A stretch of DNA of 56,960 nt from DATGMP01 sp035293565 (GTDB lineage: Bacteria; Pseudomonadota; Alphaproteobacteria; BOG-932; Roseiterribacteraceae). The DNA lies in assembly GCA_035293565.1 (NCBI GenBank), contig DATGMP010000001.1:1-56960 (forward strand), given 5' to 3'. The translations under genes were made by a program, and so were the position numbers. Positions 35,873 through 42,738 of this stretch are shown one piece after another; within the stretch, counting starts at the first letter, position 1; every line of letters begins with the position of its first letter. Under the pieces are notes generated by a model, which saw only the letters and a list, made by a program, of their open reading frames with translations, had not been told where the DNA came from and did no database searches.

Positions 35873-36844
35873 ATGAGCCACGCCATCGTCGTCCATCAGC
35901 CGGGCGGGCCCGAGGTCTTGAAGTGGGAGCAGGTCCCGATCGATGCGCCCGGCCAGGGGCAGGTGAAGCTCCGGCACACGGCCGTCGGACTCAACTATAT
36001 CGATGTCTATCACCGCACCGGCTATTACCCGATGAAGACACCGTTCACGCCCGGCATGGAGGCCGCCGGTGTCGTCGAGGCGGTCGGTGAAGGGGTGACC
36101 GATCTCCAGGCCGGAGACCGCGTCGCCTATGCGATGGTGATTGGCGGCTACGCAGAAGAGCGTCTGGTCGCTGCCGACCGGCTGGTGAAGCTTCCGGATC
36201 CGATCGACGAGCGCACCGCGGCGGCGATGATGTTGCAAGGTATGACCGCGCGCTACCTCGTGCGCGACGTCTTCCCGATCAAGGGCGGCGAGACGATCCT
36301 CGTTCATGCCGCCGCGGGGGGCGTCGGCCTCATCCTCTGCCAATGGGCGGCATCGCTCGGCGCCACCGTGATCGGCACCGTGTCGAGCGAGGAGAAGGCC
36401 GCGCTGGCGCGCACCCATGGCTGCCACTATCCGATCATCTATACGCGCGATGATTTCGTAACGAAGCTGCTCGAGATCACGGGCGGCAAGAAGTTGCCGG
36501 TCGTTTTCGATTCCGTCGGCAAGGATACCTTCATGAAGTCGCTGGATTGCCTCCGGCCGCGCGGTCTCATGGTGACTTACGGCCAATCCTCCGGCGCCGT
36601 ACCACCACTCGACCTCGCCATCCTGGCGCAGAAGGGGTCGCTGCAGGTGACCCGCACCGGTCTCGCCACCTTCATCGCCACGGAGGACCGGTTGCGCGAG
36701 TCCGCGGGCGATCTGTTCGAAATGGTGGGTTCGGGCAAGATCAAAATCACCATCAACCAGACCTATCCGCTTAAAGACGTTGCCCAAGCTCATCGTGATT
36801 TGGAGGCGCGCAAGACGACCGGGTCGACGGTTCTGACCGTTTAG
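35873..36844 (+). CDS. NADPH:quinone oxidoreductase (zeta-crystallin type MDR)
   Basis: A 323-residue zinc-free medium-chain dehydrogenase/reductase. LRHTAVGLNYIDVYHRTGYY, PFTPGMEAAGVVEAVGEGV, NADPH-binding HAAAGGVGLILCQWAASLGA, FDSVGKDTFMKSLDCLRPRG and terminal HRDLEARKTTGSTVLTV identify the QOR family. It follows the enoyl-CoA hydratase by 17 bp on the same strand with AAAGGAG ahead of the ATG. It reduces quinones or alpha,beta-unsaturated carbonyls; the operon context leaves the choice open. Confidence 0.93.
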   Translation: MSHAIVVHQPGGPEVLKWEQVPIDAPGQGQVKLRHTAVGLNYIDVYHRTGYYPMKTPFTPGMEAAGVVEAVGEGVTDLQAGDRVAYAMVIGGYAEERLVAADRLVKLPDPIDERTAAAMMLQGMTARYLVRDVFPIKGGETILVHAAAGGVGLILCQWAASLGATVIGTVSSEEKAALARTHGCHYPIIYTRDDFVTKLLEITGGKKLPVVFDSVGKDTFMKSLDCLRPRGLMVTYGQSSGAVPPLDLAILAQKGSLQVTRTGLATFIATEDRLRESAGDLFEMVGSGKIKITINQTYPLKDVAQAHRDLEARKTTGSTVLTV

Positions 36845-36865
36845 GTAGGCGCCGCCTATTTATAT

Positions 36866-36944
36866 CGTCATTCCCGCGAAAGCGGGCGTTCACGTCGACA
36901 TCGCGGCGGCGTATGGATGGATTCCCGCTTTCGCGGGAATGACG
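36866..36944. repeat. REP-like inverted repeat with perfect 21-bp arms
   Basis: Arms 36866-36886 and 36924-36944 are perfect reverse complements; each arm contains its own small hairpin (CCCGCGAAAGCGGG). The core ATTCCCGC...GCGGGAATGAC type is a common dispersed repeat in proteobacterial genomes. Related copies are at 20407 and 42715. Confidence 0.85.
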
Positions 36945-36967
36945 AATTGAAATTGGGGGAGGATGTC

Positions 36968-37522
36968 ATGCCCACCGAAGCCGAGTACCGGCGTCTTCTC
37001 GCCGCCGCTGACAAGATCGAGCTCCGTGCGCTCGTCGAAAGCTATTCTCGCGCGATCGACCGGCGCGATTTTGCGCTTCTGCGCACGCTCTATCATGAAG
37101 ACGCGCATGAGGATCATGGCGGCATGTTCAGCGGCCCGATCGCCGCCTATATCGACTGGCTGCCGGGCGTGCTGGCCAAGAACGAGGCGACCGCGCATTA
37201 CGTCGTGAACGCGTTGTTCGAGGTCGATGGCGACCGGGCCGAGGGCGAGACCTACAAGATCAACTATCATCGCTCGCTGCCGCCCAACTCGATCGAGACC
37301 ATCACCGGCAGCCGCAGCCATGACCGGTTCGAGCGCCGGAACGGCGTCTGGAAATTCTCCTATCGCGGCATCGTCCTCGACTGGAGCACCGTGCGGCCTG
37401 TGGACCCCGGAGCTTATGCGCAGTTCGCCGCTTCGAGCCCGCCCGGGCGACCCGACGAGACCGACCTCTCCTATCGGCGCCTCTCCCTTTTCATGCGCGG
37501 TGGCCGGTCCGGGGTGACGTGA
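36968..37522 (+). CDS. Nuclear transport factor 2 (SnoaL-like) family protein
   Basis: A 184-residue NTF2-like protein from the ATG at 36968, with GGGGGAGGA upstream. The block KIELRALVESYSRAIDRRDF with LLRTLYHEDAHEDHGGMFSG and DWLPGVLAKNEATAHYVVNA is the SnoaL_4-type fold (limonene-epoxide-hydrolase/dehydratase-like). Charged residues in the pocket (Asp, His) resemble those of the family, but the substrate is unknown. The frame runs back through the REP-like repeat; the downstream start is better. It ends just before a 28-bp palindrome. Confidence 0.85.
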   Translation: MPTEAEYRRLLAAADKIELRALVESYSRAIDRRDFALLRTLYHEDAHEDHGGMFSGPIAAYIDWLPGVLAKNEATAHYVVNALFEVDGDRAEGETYKINYHRSLPPNSIETITGSRSHDRFERRNGVWKFSYRGIVLDWSTVRPVDPGAYAQFAASSPPGRPDETDLSYRRLSLFMRGGRSGVT

Positions 37523-37532
37523 TCCTCTCCGG

Positions 37533-37560
37533 TCGCGGACGACACCGGTGTCGTCCGCGA
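37533..37560. terminator. 28-bp perfect palindrome between converging genes
   Basis: Half-site TCGCGGACGACACC is followed directly by its exact reverse complement with no loop. It lies 10 bp after the SnoaL-like stop and before the small leftward gene at 37616. No T-run follows, so it may act as a two-way terminator or a protein-binding site. Confidence 0.4.
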
Positions 37561-37615
37561 GGAGCTCTGGTGGTCTTCTCTTTAAGAACCTCGGCTGACG
37601 CGGACTTCTCGCCGC

Positions 37616-37825
37616 TCAGTGCGCCCGGCGGTGCGGCATCTCGCTTTCGAGTCGGTCGAGAACCGCGGTCACGATGTTCCGCGTCGCGTCCAGGCCGATC
37701 TGCTCCGAGAGGATCATGAGGCCTTTCTTCAAATGCCCCTCCGCCTCGGCGATCGCTACTGGATTGGTTGAAAGCGCGGCCTCAACCGCCGCCATATCCG
37801 CTTCGCTCATCTCATGCCCCGGCAT
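37616..37825 (-). CDS. Small hypothetical protein
   Basis: A 69-residue protein (MPGHEMSEADMAAVEAAL to SEMPHRRAH). It is helix-rich and negatively charged at the N-terminus with no membrane segment; a second in-frame ATG at residue 6 is possible. Codon use matches the neighbours. I recognise no family. It is convergent with the SnoaL-like gene and otherwise isolated. Confidence 0.5.
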   Translation of the reverse strand: MPGHEMSEADMAAVEAALSTNPVAIAEAEGHLKKGLMILSEQIGLDATRNIVTAVLDRLESEMPHRRAH

Positions 37826-37965
37826 CCGTTAGGTCCATGCAGGGCGGTGTGATCCTACCCTTTGCGATAGCCAATCATGAGTCGCCCCGCCTTTCCAAGT
37901 GATGAAGCGCCGCAGGGCAGCTCAACGGTGTGATAAATATCCGCAAAATATGGCGCCACCGAGGC

Positions 37966-38202
37966 CGCGCGCGTAGGCTTCTAACTCAGACGGTCCGCGG
38001 CTACACCCTGTTCGAATTCCTCGACCGCCTGCCCGCCATCTCCGCCAAGCTCGCAGAATAGCACGCTAGCGGTAGGCTCAAGCAGCACACCGATATCATC
38101 GAGGGGCTCAAGAACGCGCTGACAGGCTTCAAGCAGCTCTTCACGCCGGGTTCGCCGCATCGGGGCAAGATGCTGGTGCGGGCCTTTCCCGAGGCGCGGT
38201 GA
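37966..38202 (+). pseudogene. Remnant of a zinc-free NADP-dependent MDR oxidoreductase (C-terminal part)
   Basis: Reading the plus strand from about 37966 gives VRGYTLFEFLDRLPAISAKL-AE, then a TAG at 38059-38061, then GRLKQHTDIIEGLKNALTGF and a C-terminal RGKMLVRAFPEAR, stop 38202. This is the C-terminal region of NADP-dependent MDR oxidoreductases (pattern G-x-I/L-K-x-x-x-D-I-x-E-G-L-x-N and G-K-x-x-V-R). The internal stop and the missing N-terminal two thirds mark a decayed gene. The start of the remnant is approximate. Confidence 0.7.
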
Positions 38203-38218
38203 CTCACCCCATCGCCGC

Positions 38219-38353
38219 TCACAACGATCGCGCAACCTCTTCCATCTGCTGGATCATGGTCCCCCAGCCGTCGAAGAAGCCCATCTCCTCGTGCTTCTTG
38301 CGATCTTCGCCGTTCTTATGGAGGCAGCGGGCGGTATAGCGGGTGCCCGAACC
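38219..38353 (-). pseudogene. C-terminal fragment of an SRPBCC (AHSA1-type) protein
   Basis: Reading leftward from about 38353: GSGTRYTARCLHKNGEDRKK, HEEMGFFDGWGTMIQQMEEV, ARSL, stop 38219-38221. The pattern T-R-Y-T-A, H, D/E-R-K-K-H-E-x-M-G-F-x-x-G-W-G-T is the C-terminal end of AHSA1/SRPBCC proteins. The N-terminal two thirds is missing; upstream sequence becomes AT-rich near 38390, marking the break. The frame continues without homology to 38482. Confidence 0.7.
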
Positions 38354-38570
38354 CGTCTGGCGCGTGGGCCGGCCACAGTTGTGGAAGAATATCAGGTTTA
38401 TATGAACACAGAAATCCGACTTATAGGATATTAAACAATAGAACCATGTAACGGACTTCTGCTCGTTCGTAAAAAATGGCAAAAAATATTATCGGACTTT
38501 TCCCACGGTTGCTGTCTCATTAAGAGGGAACAGAGCTTAATCCAGCGTGATTTTCCGAGAAGGCTTGAAA

Positions 38571-38722
38571 TTGACGGTAGAACAGTCTAGATTCTAACGA
38601 ATTGAGTTCCGAAGGGTTCGCCCGTCACTTCCGTTCGCTGGCCGAGCGGCCGACCTGGTTCTCCCGTTTCGAAATTTAATCAGCCGGTCATCCGATCGGC
38701 TGCACCTGTTGGGAGAAGCAAC
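38571..38722 (+). promoter_or_regulatory. cspA-like promoter and long leader
   Basis: TTGACG at 38571-38576 and CTAACG at 38594-38599 with 17-bp spacing would place the start near 38606. The leader would then be about 117 nt, as in cold-shock genes where such leaders control mRNA stability and translation. The stretch upstream (38390-38570) is AT-rich and shows no gene. Confidence 0.4.
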
Positions 38723-38929
38723 ATGGCTTCAGGTACAGTAAAGTGGTTCAATCCGACGAAGGGCTTCGGTTTTATCCAGCCCGACGACGGCTCCAAGGAC
38801 GTCTTCGTCCATATATCTGCGGTGGAACGAGCTGGAATGCGGTCCCTCATCGATGGTCAGAAGGTGACCTTCGCGGTCGAGGCCGGCAATAACGGCAAGA
38901 GTTCGGCGGTCGATCTGAAGACCGTTTAG
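38723..38929 (+). CDS. Cold-shock protein CspA family
   Basis: A 68-residue OB-fold protein. RNP1 is KGFGFIQPDD and RNP2 VFVHISAVE; the opening MASGTVKWFNPTKGFGFI is typical. It binds single-stranded nucleic acid and destabilises RNA structure. GGGAGAAGC precedes the ATG. It is monocistronic, with a long leader and a strong terminator downstream. Confidence 0.97.
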   Translation: MASGTVKWFNPTKGFGFIQPDDGSKDVFVHISAVERAGMRSLIDGQKVTFAVEAGNNGKSSAVDLKTV

Positions 38930-38936
38930 AGACGAC

Positions 38937-38962
38937 AACGGCGCCTCAAGGGGCGCCGTTTT
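38937..38962 (+). terminator. Rho-independent terminator after the cold-shock gene
   Basis: A perfect 9-bp stem AACGGCGCC / GGCGCCGTT with a 6-nt loop and a short T-run (38959-38962), 8 bp after the stop. Confidence 0.85.
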
Positions 38963-39031
38963 CATCTGGGAATTTTGACCGCGCTGCGACTCTCGTTCTT
39001 CGTCGACCGGCCCGTTTCAAGGAAGATTGTC

Positions 39032-39247
39032 ATGAGTTCGAATCGGCAGAACGGACCGCGATTCCGCGTCGACGATCAAGTTTATTTCTCGCCCCAGAAT
39101 GCTGCTCCCCGCGGACAGCAATCGGGCGAGCGTTTCGTCGTGGTCGGCATCATGCCCCAGGACCGGACGGGAAGTTATCAATATCGTATCCGGCCGACGG
39201 CGAGTGGGCCGCATCGCGTCGCAACCGAGCTCGAGCTCCGGCGCTAA
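39032..39247 (+). CDS. Small hypothetical protein
   Basis: A 71-residue protein with AAGGAAG before the ATG at 39032. The sequence MSSNRQNGPRFRVDDQVYFS and a strand-rich SGERFVVVGIMPQDRTGSYQ, ending YRIRPTASGPHRVATELELR, resembles small alphaproteobacterial beta proteins with an SH3-like pattern (FVVVGIMP, YRIRP). Function unknown. It follows the cold-shock gene after its terminator and so is likely expressed on its own. Confidence 0.65.
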   Translation: MSSNRQNGPRFRVDDQVYFSPQNAAPRGQQSGERFVVVGIMPQDRTGSYQYRIRPTASGPHRVATELELRR

Positions 39248-39291
39248 ATCGCGCCCCCCTTTCGGCAGACAGCGCGCAACAGCGCGGGATA

Positions 39292-40041
39292 TCAGATCAT
39301 CAGGCTACCGCCGTTCAGGCCGATCGTCTGTCCTGTGATCCAGCTCGCTTCCTTCGATGCGAGATAGACGGCGAGATAGCCGGCATCTTCCGGCTTGCCC
39401 ATGCGCCGTGTCGGAATCGCGTCGACGAGATGCTGTATCTGGCTGGTGTCCTTGATGACGAGCCCCATCGAAATCGTGTTGCAGGTGATCCCGAACGGGC
39501 CGTTCTCCATTGCGATATGTCGCATGAAGCCGTTTTGCCCAGCCTTGGCTGCAGCGTAGGTGGACACGCCGATGTCCAGCCCGCATTGGCCGGCGCCGGA
39601 GGAAATCGTGATGATCCGTCCCCATCGGCGCTCGATCATACTATCGAGCGTGGCCTTGCAACAGTTGAGCATGCCGTAGAGATTCACGTCGATAATTGTC
39701 GACCAATCTTCGGGTGGCGTCTTGGCGAAGGGGGACATCCGCATCGGCGCCACGGGACCGCCGGTCCCCGCATTGTTGACCAATATATCGACTGGCCCCT
39801 CGCGAGCGGCGACGTCGGCGACGGCCGCGGTGACGGCGTCAAGATCCGAAACGTCGAACGCCAAGGCGCGGCCGCGACCGCCGGCCTTCTCGATCTCGGC
39901 GACGGTGTGGTCCGCGCGATCGCGATGATAGTCGTTGACGATCACCACGGCGCCCTGAGCCGCCATCACGCGCGCGATGCCGGCGCCGATATTCTGGCCC
40001 GCCCCGGTCACCAGGACCACCTTGCCGTCCAGCCTGAACAT
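39292..40041 (-). CDS. SDR family NAD(P)-dependent oxidoreductase
   Basis: A 249-residue classical SDR. Cofactor loop VVLVTGAGQNIGAGIARVMA, DILVNNAGTGGP, Ser in GRIITISSGAGQ, active-site YAAAKAGQNGFMRHIA and C-terminal ASWITGQTIGLNGGSLMI. The full tetrad is present (Asn-Ser-Tyr-Lys). Probably a 3-oxoacyl or hydroxyacyl dehydrogenase type; substrate unknown. It is single and convergent with the small gene, with its start next to the second sigma-54 promoter region. Confidence 0.92.
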   Translation of the reverse strand: MFRLDGKVVLVTGAGQNIGAGIARVMAAQGAVVIVNDYHRDRADHTVAEIEKAGGRGRALAFDVSDLDAVTAAVADVAAREGPVDILVNNAGTGGPVAPMRMSPFAKTPPEDWSTIIDVNLYGMLNCCKATLDSMIERRWGRIITISSGAGQCGLDIGVSTYAAAKAGQNGFMRHIAMENGPFGITCNTISMGLVIKDTSQIQHLVDAIPTRRMGKPEDAGYLAVYLASKEASWITGQTIGLNGGSLMI

Positions 40042-40091
40042 CCTTTCCTCCCCGCCCCCTTCCCGGAGGTAGTAATTTAACCGTCACCCTT

Positions 40092-40177
40092 CTTTACACT
40101 CTGTTCTTTGGCGTCGACAAGAATATGGTTAAATCATTTCCGAATAGATACTTGGCAAAACTGGCACAACATTTGCT
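40092..40177 (+). promoter_or_regulatory. Sigma-54 promoter with upstream CTTTACACT element, for the gene at 40304
   Basis: TGGCACAACATTTGCT (40162-40177) fits the RpoN -24/-12 consensus with exact N5 spacing. CTTTACACT at 40092-40100 starts 70 bp upstream of the -24 element, as at the PEP-CTERM promoter (69 bp). Transcription would begin near 40188, leaving a leader of about 115 nt before the ATG at 40304. Confidence 0.72.
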
Positions 40178-40303
40178 TGAGTGGTTGCAGGAGGCGGCTA
40201 CAGAGCCACCGTGCAAACCCTGCCATTTGGGAATCCAAGACGGCCGGGATTTTTGAGCAAGCCGCCTCCACCCTCTTTGGGTCGTACCGCCAGGATGGGC
40301 AGC

Positions 40304-40723
40304 ATGCCGCTGGACGTTAGGAAGATTTCATTCTCTCGGGACGAGGTCGTATGGGCCATCCTCGAGCTGAGCCATGCGAACATCGCGCCGCTCGCGCCTG
40401 GGAAGATTGTCGGCATCGAGTTCGGCGCCATGGCTGACGTTACGGTCACGCTGACCATCCGTAAGAATTCAGCGGCGCCCGCGGTCATCGTAACGCTTCC
40501 GAGCGTGGCCATTGCGGCCGCGCTGATCCTCTACTGCGTCAACCGCAATATTCCTCTGCCAGCCCGAGTCCCCAAGAGGATAGAGCGTTTCGGCGACGGC
40601 ATCTGCTTGATCGCGGAGCAAAAGATCAAACCGAGACAAGTCCAGTCACGCGAGTGCAATTCGTACATCCCGAGAAACGTTCCGCTCCCGCTCGAATCAT
40701 GGGCCCGGCCGTCTCGATATTAG
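40304..40723 (+). CDS. Hypothetical protein under sigma-54 control
   Basis: A 139-residue protein from the ATG at 40304, which has CCAGGATGGGC ahead. An upstream in-frame GTG at 40181 would lie before the predicted transcript start, so it is rejected. It shows a mixed alpha/beta pattern with SRDEVVWAILELSHANIAPL, FGAMADVTVTLTIRKNSAAP and a hydrophobic helix AIAAALILYCVNRNIPLPAR, then a basic C-terminus. There is no signal peptide and no PEP-CTERM. I recognise no family. Its promoter ties it to the PEP-CTERM/RpoN regulon rather than to its neighbours. Confidence 0.65.
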   Translation: MPLDVRKISFSRDEVVWAILELSHANIAPLAPGKIVGIEFGAMADVTVTLTIRKNSAAPAVIVTLPSVAIAAALILYCVNRNIPLPARVPKRIERFGDGICLIAEQKIKPRQVQSRECNSYIPRNVPLPLESWARPSRY

Positions 40724-40754
40724 CAGCACAGCGTCGCGGATCGGCCAGGCGCTC

Positions 40755-41795
40755 TCAGTACGTCCTGACCTGCCCCGTCTCGCCCGCTACATCCATCAGG
40801 CCGGAAAGTCTCAGATTCGCGTAGCTCGGTCCATCGGGTCCGAGCGTCACCAGTATCGTGTGGTCGAGCGTGCCAGGGCCGTCCTTTTGGCGGATGCCGC
40901 CGGTCGTCGCCATGTTGATGAAGTCGCGCCCGTCCAGCACGTCATGCGTGAAGTAATGGGTGTGCCCGGCGAAGACGGTGTAGGGGCGTTGGCCGAGCAT
41001 CAGCTGGATCTTCGCCATCGCCGGCGTCGCCATCTTCCAGGCGGGCTTGTGCAACACGACGAAGGTCCAGCGCACATTCTGGTGGCGGGCAAGCGTATCG
41101 CGCACGAACGCCAGCTGCTGGTCTGAGATGTTGGCGCGGTCGGCTTCGGCGTAGCCCTGGCTCTGGGTCGCGTTCGCGCCCTTCTTGAACATGTCGGCCA
41201 GGTACTGCGAGATGGTTTTGTCGGCCTTGTCCGGGTCCTTCGCCATCAGATCGACCATCGAATAGAACTGGCCGACGAATTTTTCCGGCAACGGCGTGGG
41301 CGGATCCTCGGTGTTGAGGATCAGGAACAGCGCGCCCTTATACGTGAAAGCGTAATATTTGGCGCCGCGCTTCTCGCGCCAGAGCTGGTTGGTAACCTCA
41401 TTGTCGAGGTCGTGATTGCCCGGCGTGTAGATGAACGGCACGCCGGCCTTGGCCACCGAGCGCTCGATCGCCTCCCATTGCGCGGCGAGCTTCGCCTTGT
41501 CGTCGAGATAACCCTCGATCAGGTCGCCGACCGAAAGGATGAAATCTGGGCGCAGCCAGCCGATCTGCCGCATCGCCTGATCGAACACCCCAGGTCGCGC
41601 GATGCCGGTATTGTCCCCGATCACCGCGAACCGCAGCGGACCGCCGCCGGCAGCGGGCGCCGCAGTCCAGGGCATCGGCCCACTGGCCTCCCCCGCCATG
41701 TCAGGCTTGAAGCCGCTCTCGGCGGCGAACGCCGCGGCCGGCAGCAGCGCGCCGCCGGCCAGGCCACGGATGAAGCGCGAGCGCGAGACGATCAT
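40755..41795 (-). CDS. Metallophosphoesterase (calcineurin-like), exported
   Basis: A 346-residue protein; the ATG at 41795 follows GGAGGACC. The N-terminus SRSRFIRGLAGGALLPAAAF is a Tat-like signal (one Lys/Arg pair variant). Dinuclear metal motifs: FAVIGDNTG, FILSVGDLIEG, YTPGNHDLDNE, then VVLHKPAWK and VFAGHTHYFTHDV. The GDNTG form and the GHTH are typical of periplasmic metallophosphatases/nucleotidases. The set is complete, so it should be active; substrate unknown. It is divergent from nothing and downstream of the enoyl-CoA hydratase start with a 82-bp gap. Confidence 0.92.
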   Translation of the reverse strand: MIVSRSRFIRGLAGGALLPAAAFAAESGFKPDMAGEASGPMPWTAAPAAGGGPLRFAVIGDNTGIARPGVFDQAMRQIGWLRPDFILSVGDLIEGYLDDKAKLAAQWEAIERSVAKAGVPFIYTPGNHDLDNEVTNQLWREKRGAKYYAFTYKGALFLILNTEDPPTPLPEKFVGQFYSMVDLMAKDPDKADKTISQYLADMFKKGANATQSQGYAEADRANISDQQLAFVRDTLARHQNVRWTFVVLHKPAWKMATPAMAKIQLMLGQRPYTVFAGHTHYFTHDVLDGRDFINMATTGGIRQKDGPGTLDHTILVTLGPDGPSYANLRLSGLMDVAGETGQVRTY

Positions 41796-41877
41796 GGTTG
41801 GTCCTCCCCCGATATGGGCCTTTCGTACCCCCGCCGATGATAGTCCGCAGCCAGGAGGAGCGGAACTGAAAAAGCGG

Positions 41878-42669
41878 TCAGCGTCCCTTGAAGGCGGAAG
41901 GCCGCCGCTCGAAGAAAGCGGCGATGCCCTCGTGGAAATCCTCGGTCTTCGTGCAGGCGATGAAGCCGTCATGCTCGGCCTTAAGCTGCTCCTTCCAGCT
42001 CCGCTCGAAAGACCCGCGCATCAGCCGCCTCGTCTCGCGGAAGGCGGTTGTCGGGGCTGCGGCGAGTTTGGCAGCGATCTGGTCCGTGTGAGCGCCGAGC
42101 TCGGCAGGCGCGACGATGCGATTGACGAGCCCGTGCCGCTCCGCCTCGGCCGCGTTCATGGTCGTATCGAGAAAGGCGAAATCGAGCGCTCGCCGGAGCC
42201 CCAGCATCCGTGGCAGCGACCAGCTCATGCCTCCGTCGGGGCAGGCCGCGATCGAGCTGTAGGCGAAGACGAACCGGCAATCCGCGGCCGCGATCGCGAA
42301 ATCGCAAGCCAACATCAAGCTGATGCCGGCCCCGGCGACCGCGCCGTGGACGGAGGCCAGCACCGGGAAAGGAAGGTCGGTCAGCCGCTCCATTGTCGCG
42401 TGCAGTTTGGTGATCAGGTTCGAGGCCTGGCGAGGCGCCCCTGCCGGTCCCGCCTCCTTGAGGTAGCCGAGGTCGCCGCCCGCCATGAAGGCCCGCCCCT
42501 CGCCTGAGATCACGAGCACGCGAACGCCCGAATCCTCGGCCAGCTTCTTCAGCAGATCGTCCAGCGCCTCCACGGCAGCCAGCGAGATCGCGTTGAGGCT
42601 CTTCGGCTGATTGAGCTTCAGCCGGGCGATCGGCCCTTGGCGTTCGAGAAGGATGAGAGGATCGGGCAT
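41878..42669 (-). CDS. Enoyl-CoA hydratase/isomerase family protein (PaaG-like)
   Basis: A 263-residue crotonase. LNQPKSLNAISLAAVEALDD, oxyanion hole GEGRAFMAGGDLGYLK and VHGAVAGAGISLMLACDFAI, then YSSIAACPDGGMSWSLPRML. The first catalytic Glu is replaced by Ser in GAGISL, and the second position is Asp in CPDGG. That pattern fits PaaG-like isomerases (with Asp as the base) rather than classical hydratases. So an enoyl isomerase is more likely than a hydratase, though unproven. It lies between the metallophosphoesterase and the amidohydrolase genes, all leftward. Confidence 0.87.
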   Translation of the reverse strand: MPDPLILLERQGPIARLKLNQPKSLNAISLAAVEALDDLLKKLAEDSGVRVLVISGEGRAFMAGGDLGYLKEAGPAGAPRQASNLITKLHATMERLTDLPFPVLASVHGAVAGAGISLMLACDFAIAAADCRFVFAYSSIAACPDGGMSWSLPRMLGLRRALDFAFLDTTMNAAEAERHGLVNRIVAPAELGAHTDQIAAKLAAAPTTAFRETRRLMRGSFERSWKEQLKAEHDGFIACTKTEDFHEGIAAFFERRPSAFKGR

Positions 42670-42714
42670 GACGCGGACTTTCCTTGATGGTCGATGGCGC
42701 CGACCTTAACCTCC

Positions 42715-42729
42715 TTCGCGGGAATGACG
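42715..42729. repeat. Single arm of the REP-like repeat
   Basis: TTCGCGGGAATGACG matches one arm of the 36866-36944 element with no partner nearby. It lies between the amidohydrolase stop and the enoyl-CoA gene start. Confidence 0.55.
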
Positions 42730-42738
42730 GAAGGGACG

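Noticed and set aside
40181..40303. Upstream GTG extension of the 40304 gene
   Set aside because: It starts before the predicted sigma-54 transcript start and reads as Pro/Gly-rich filler.
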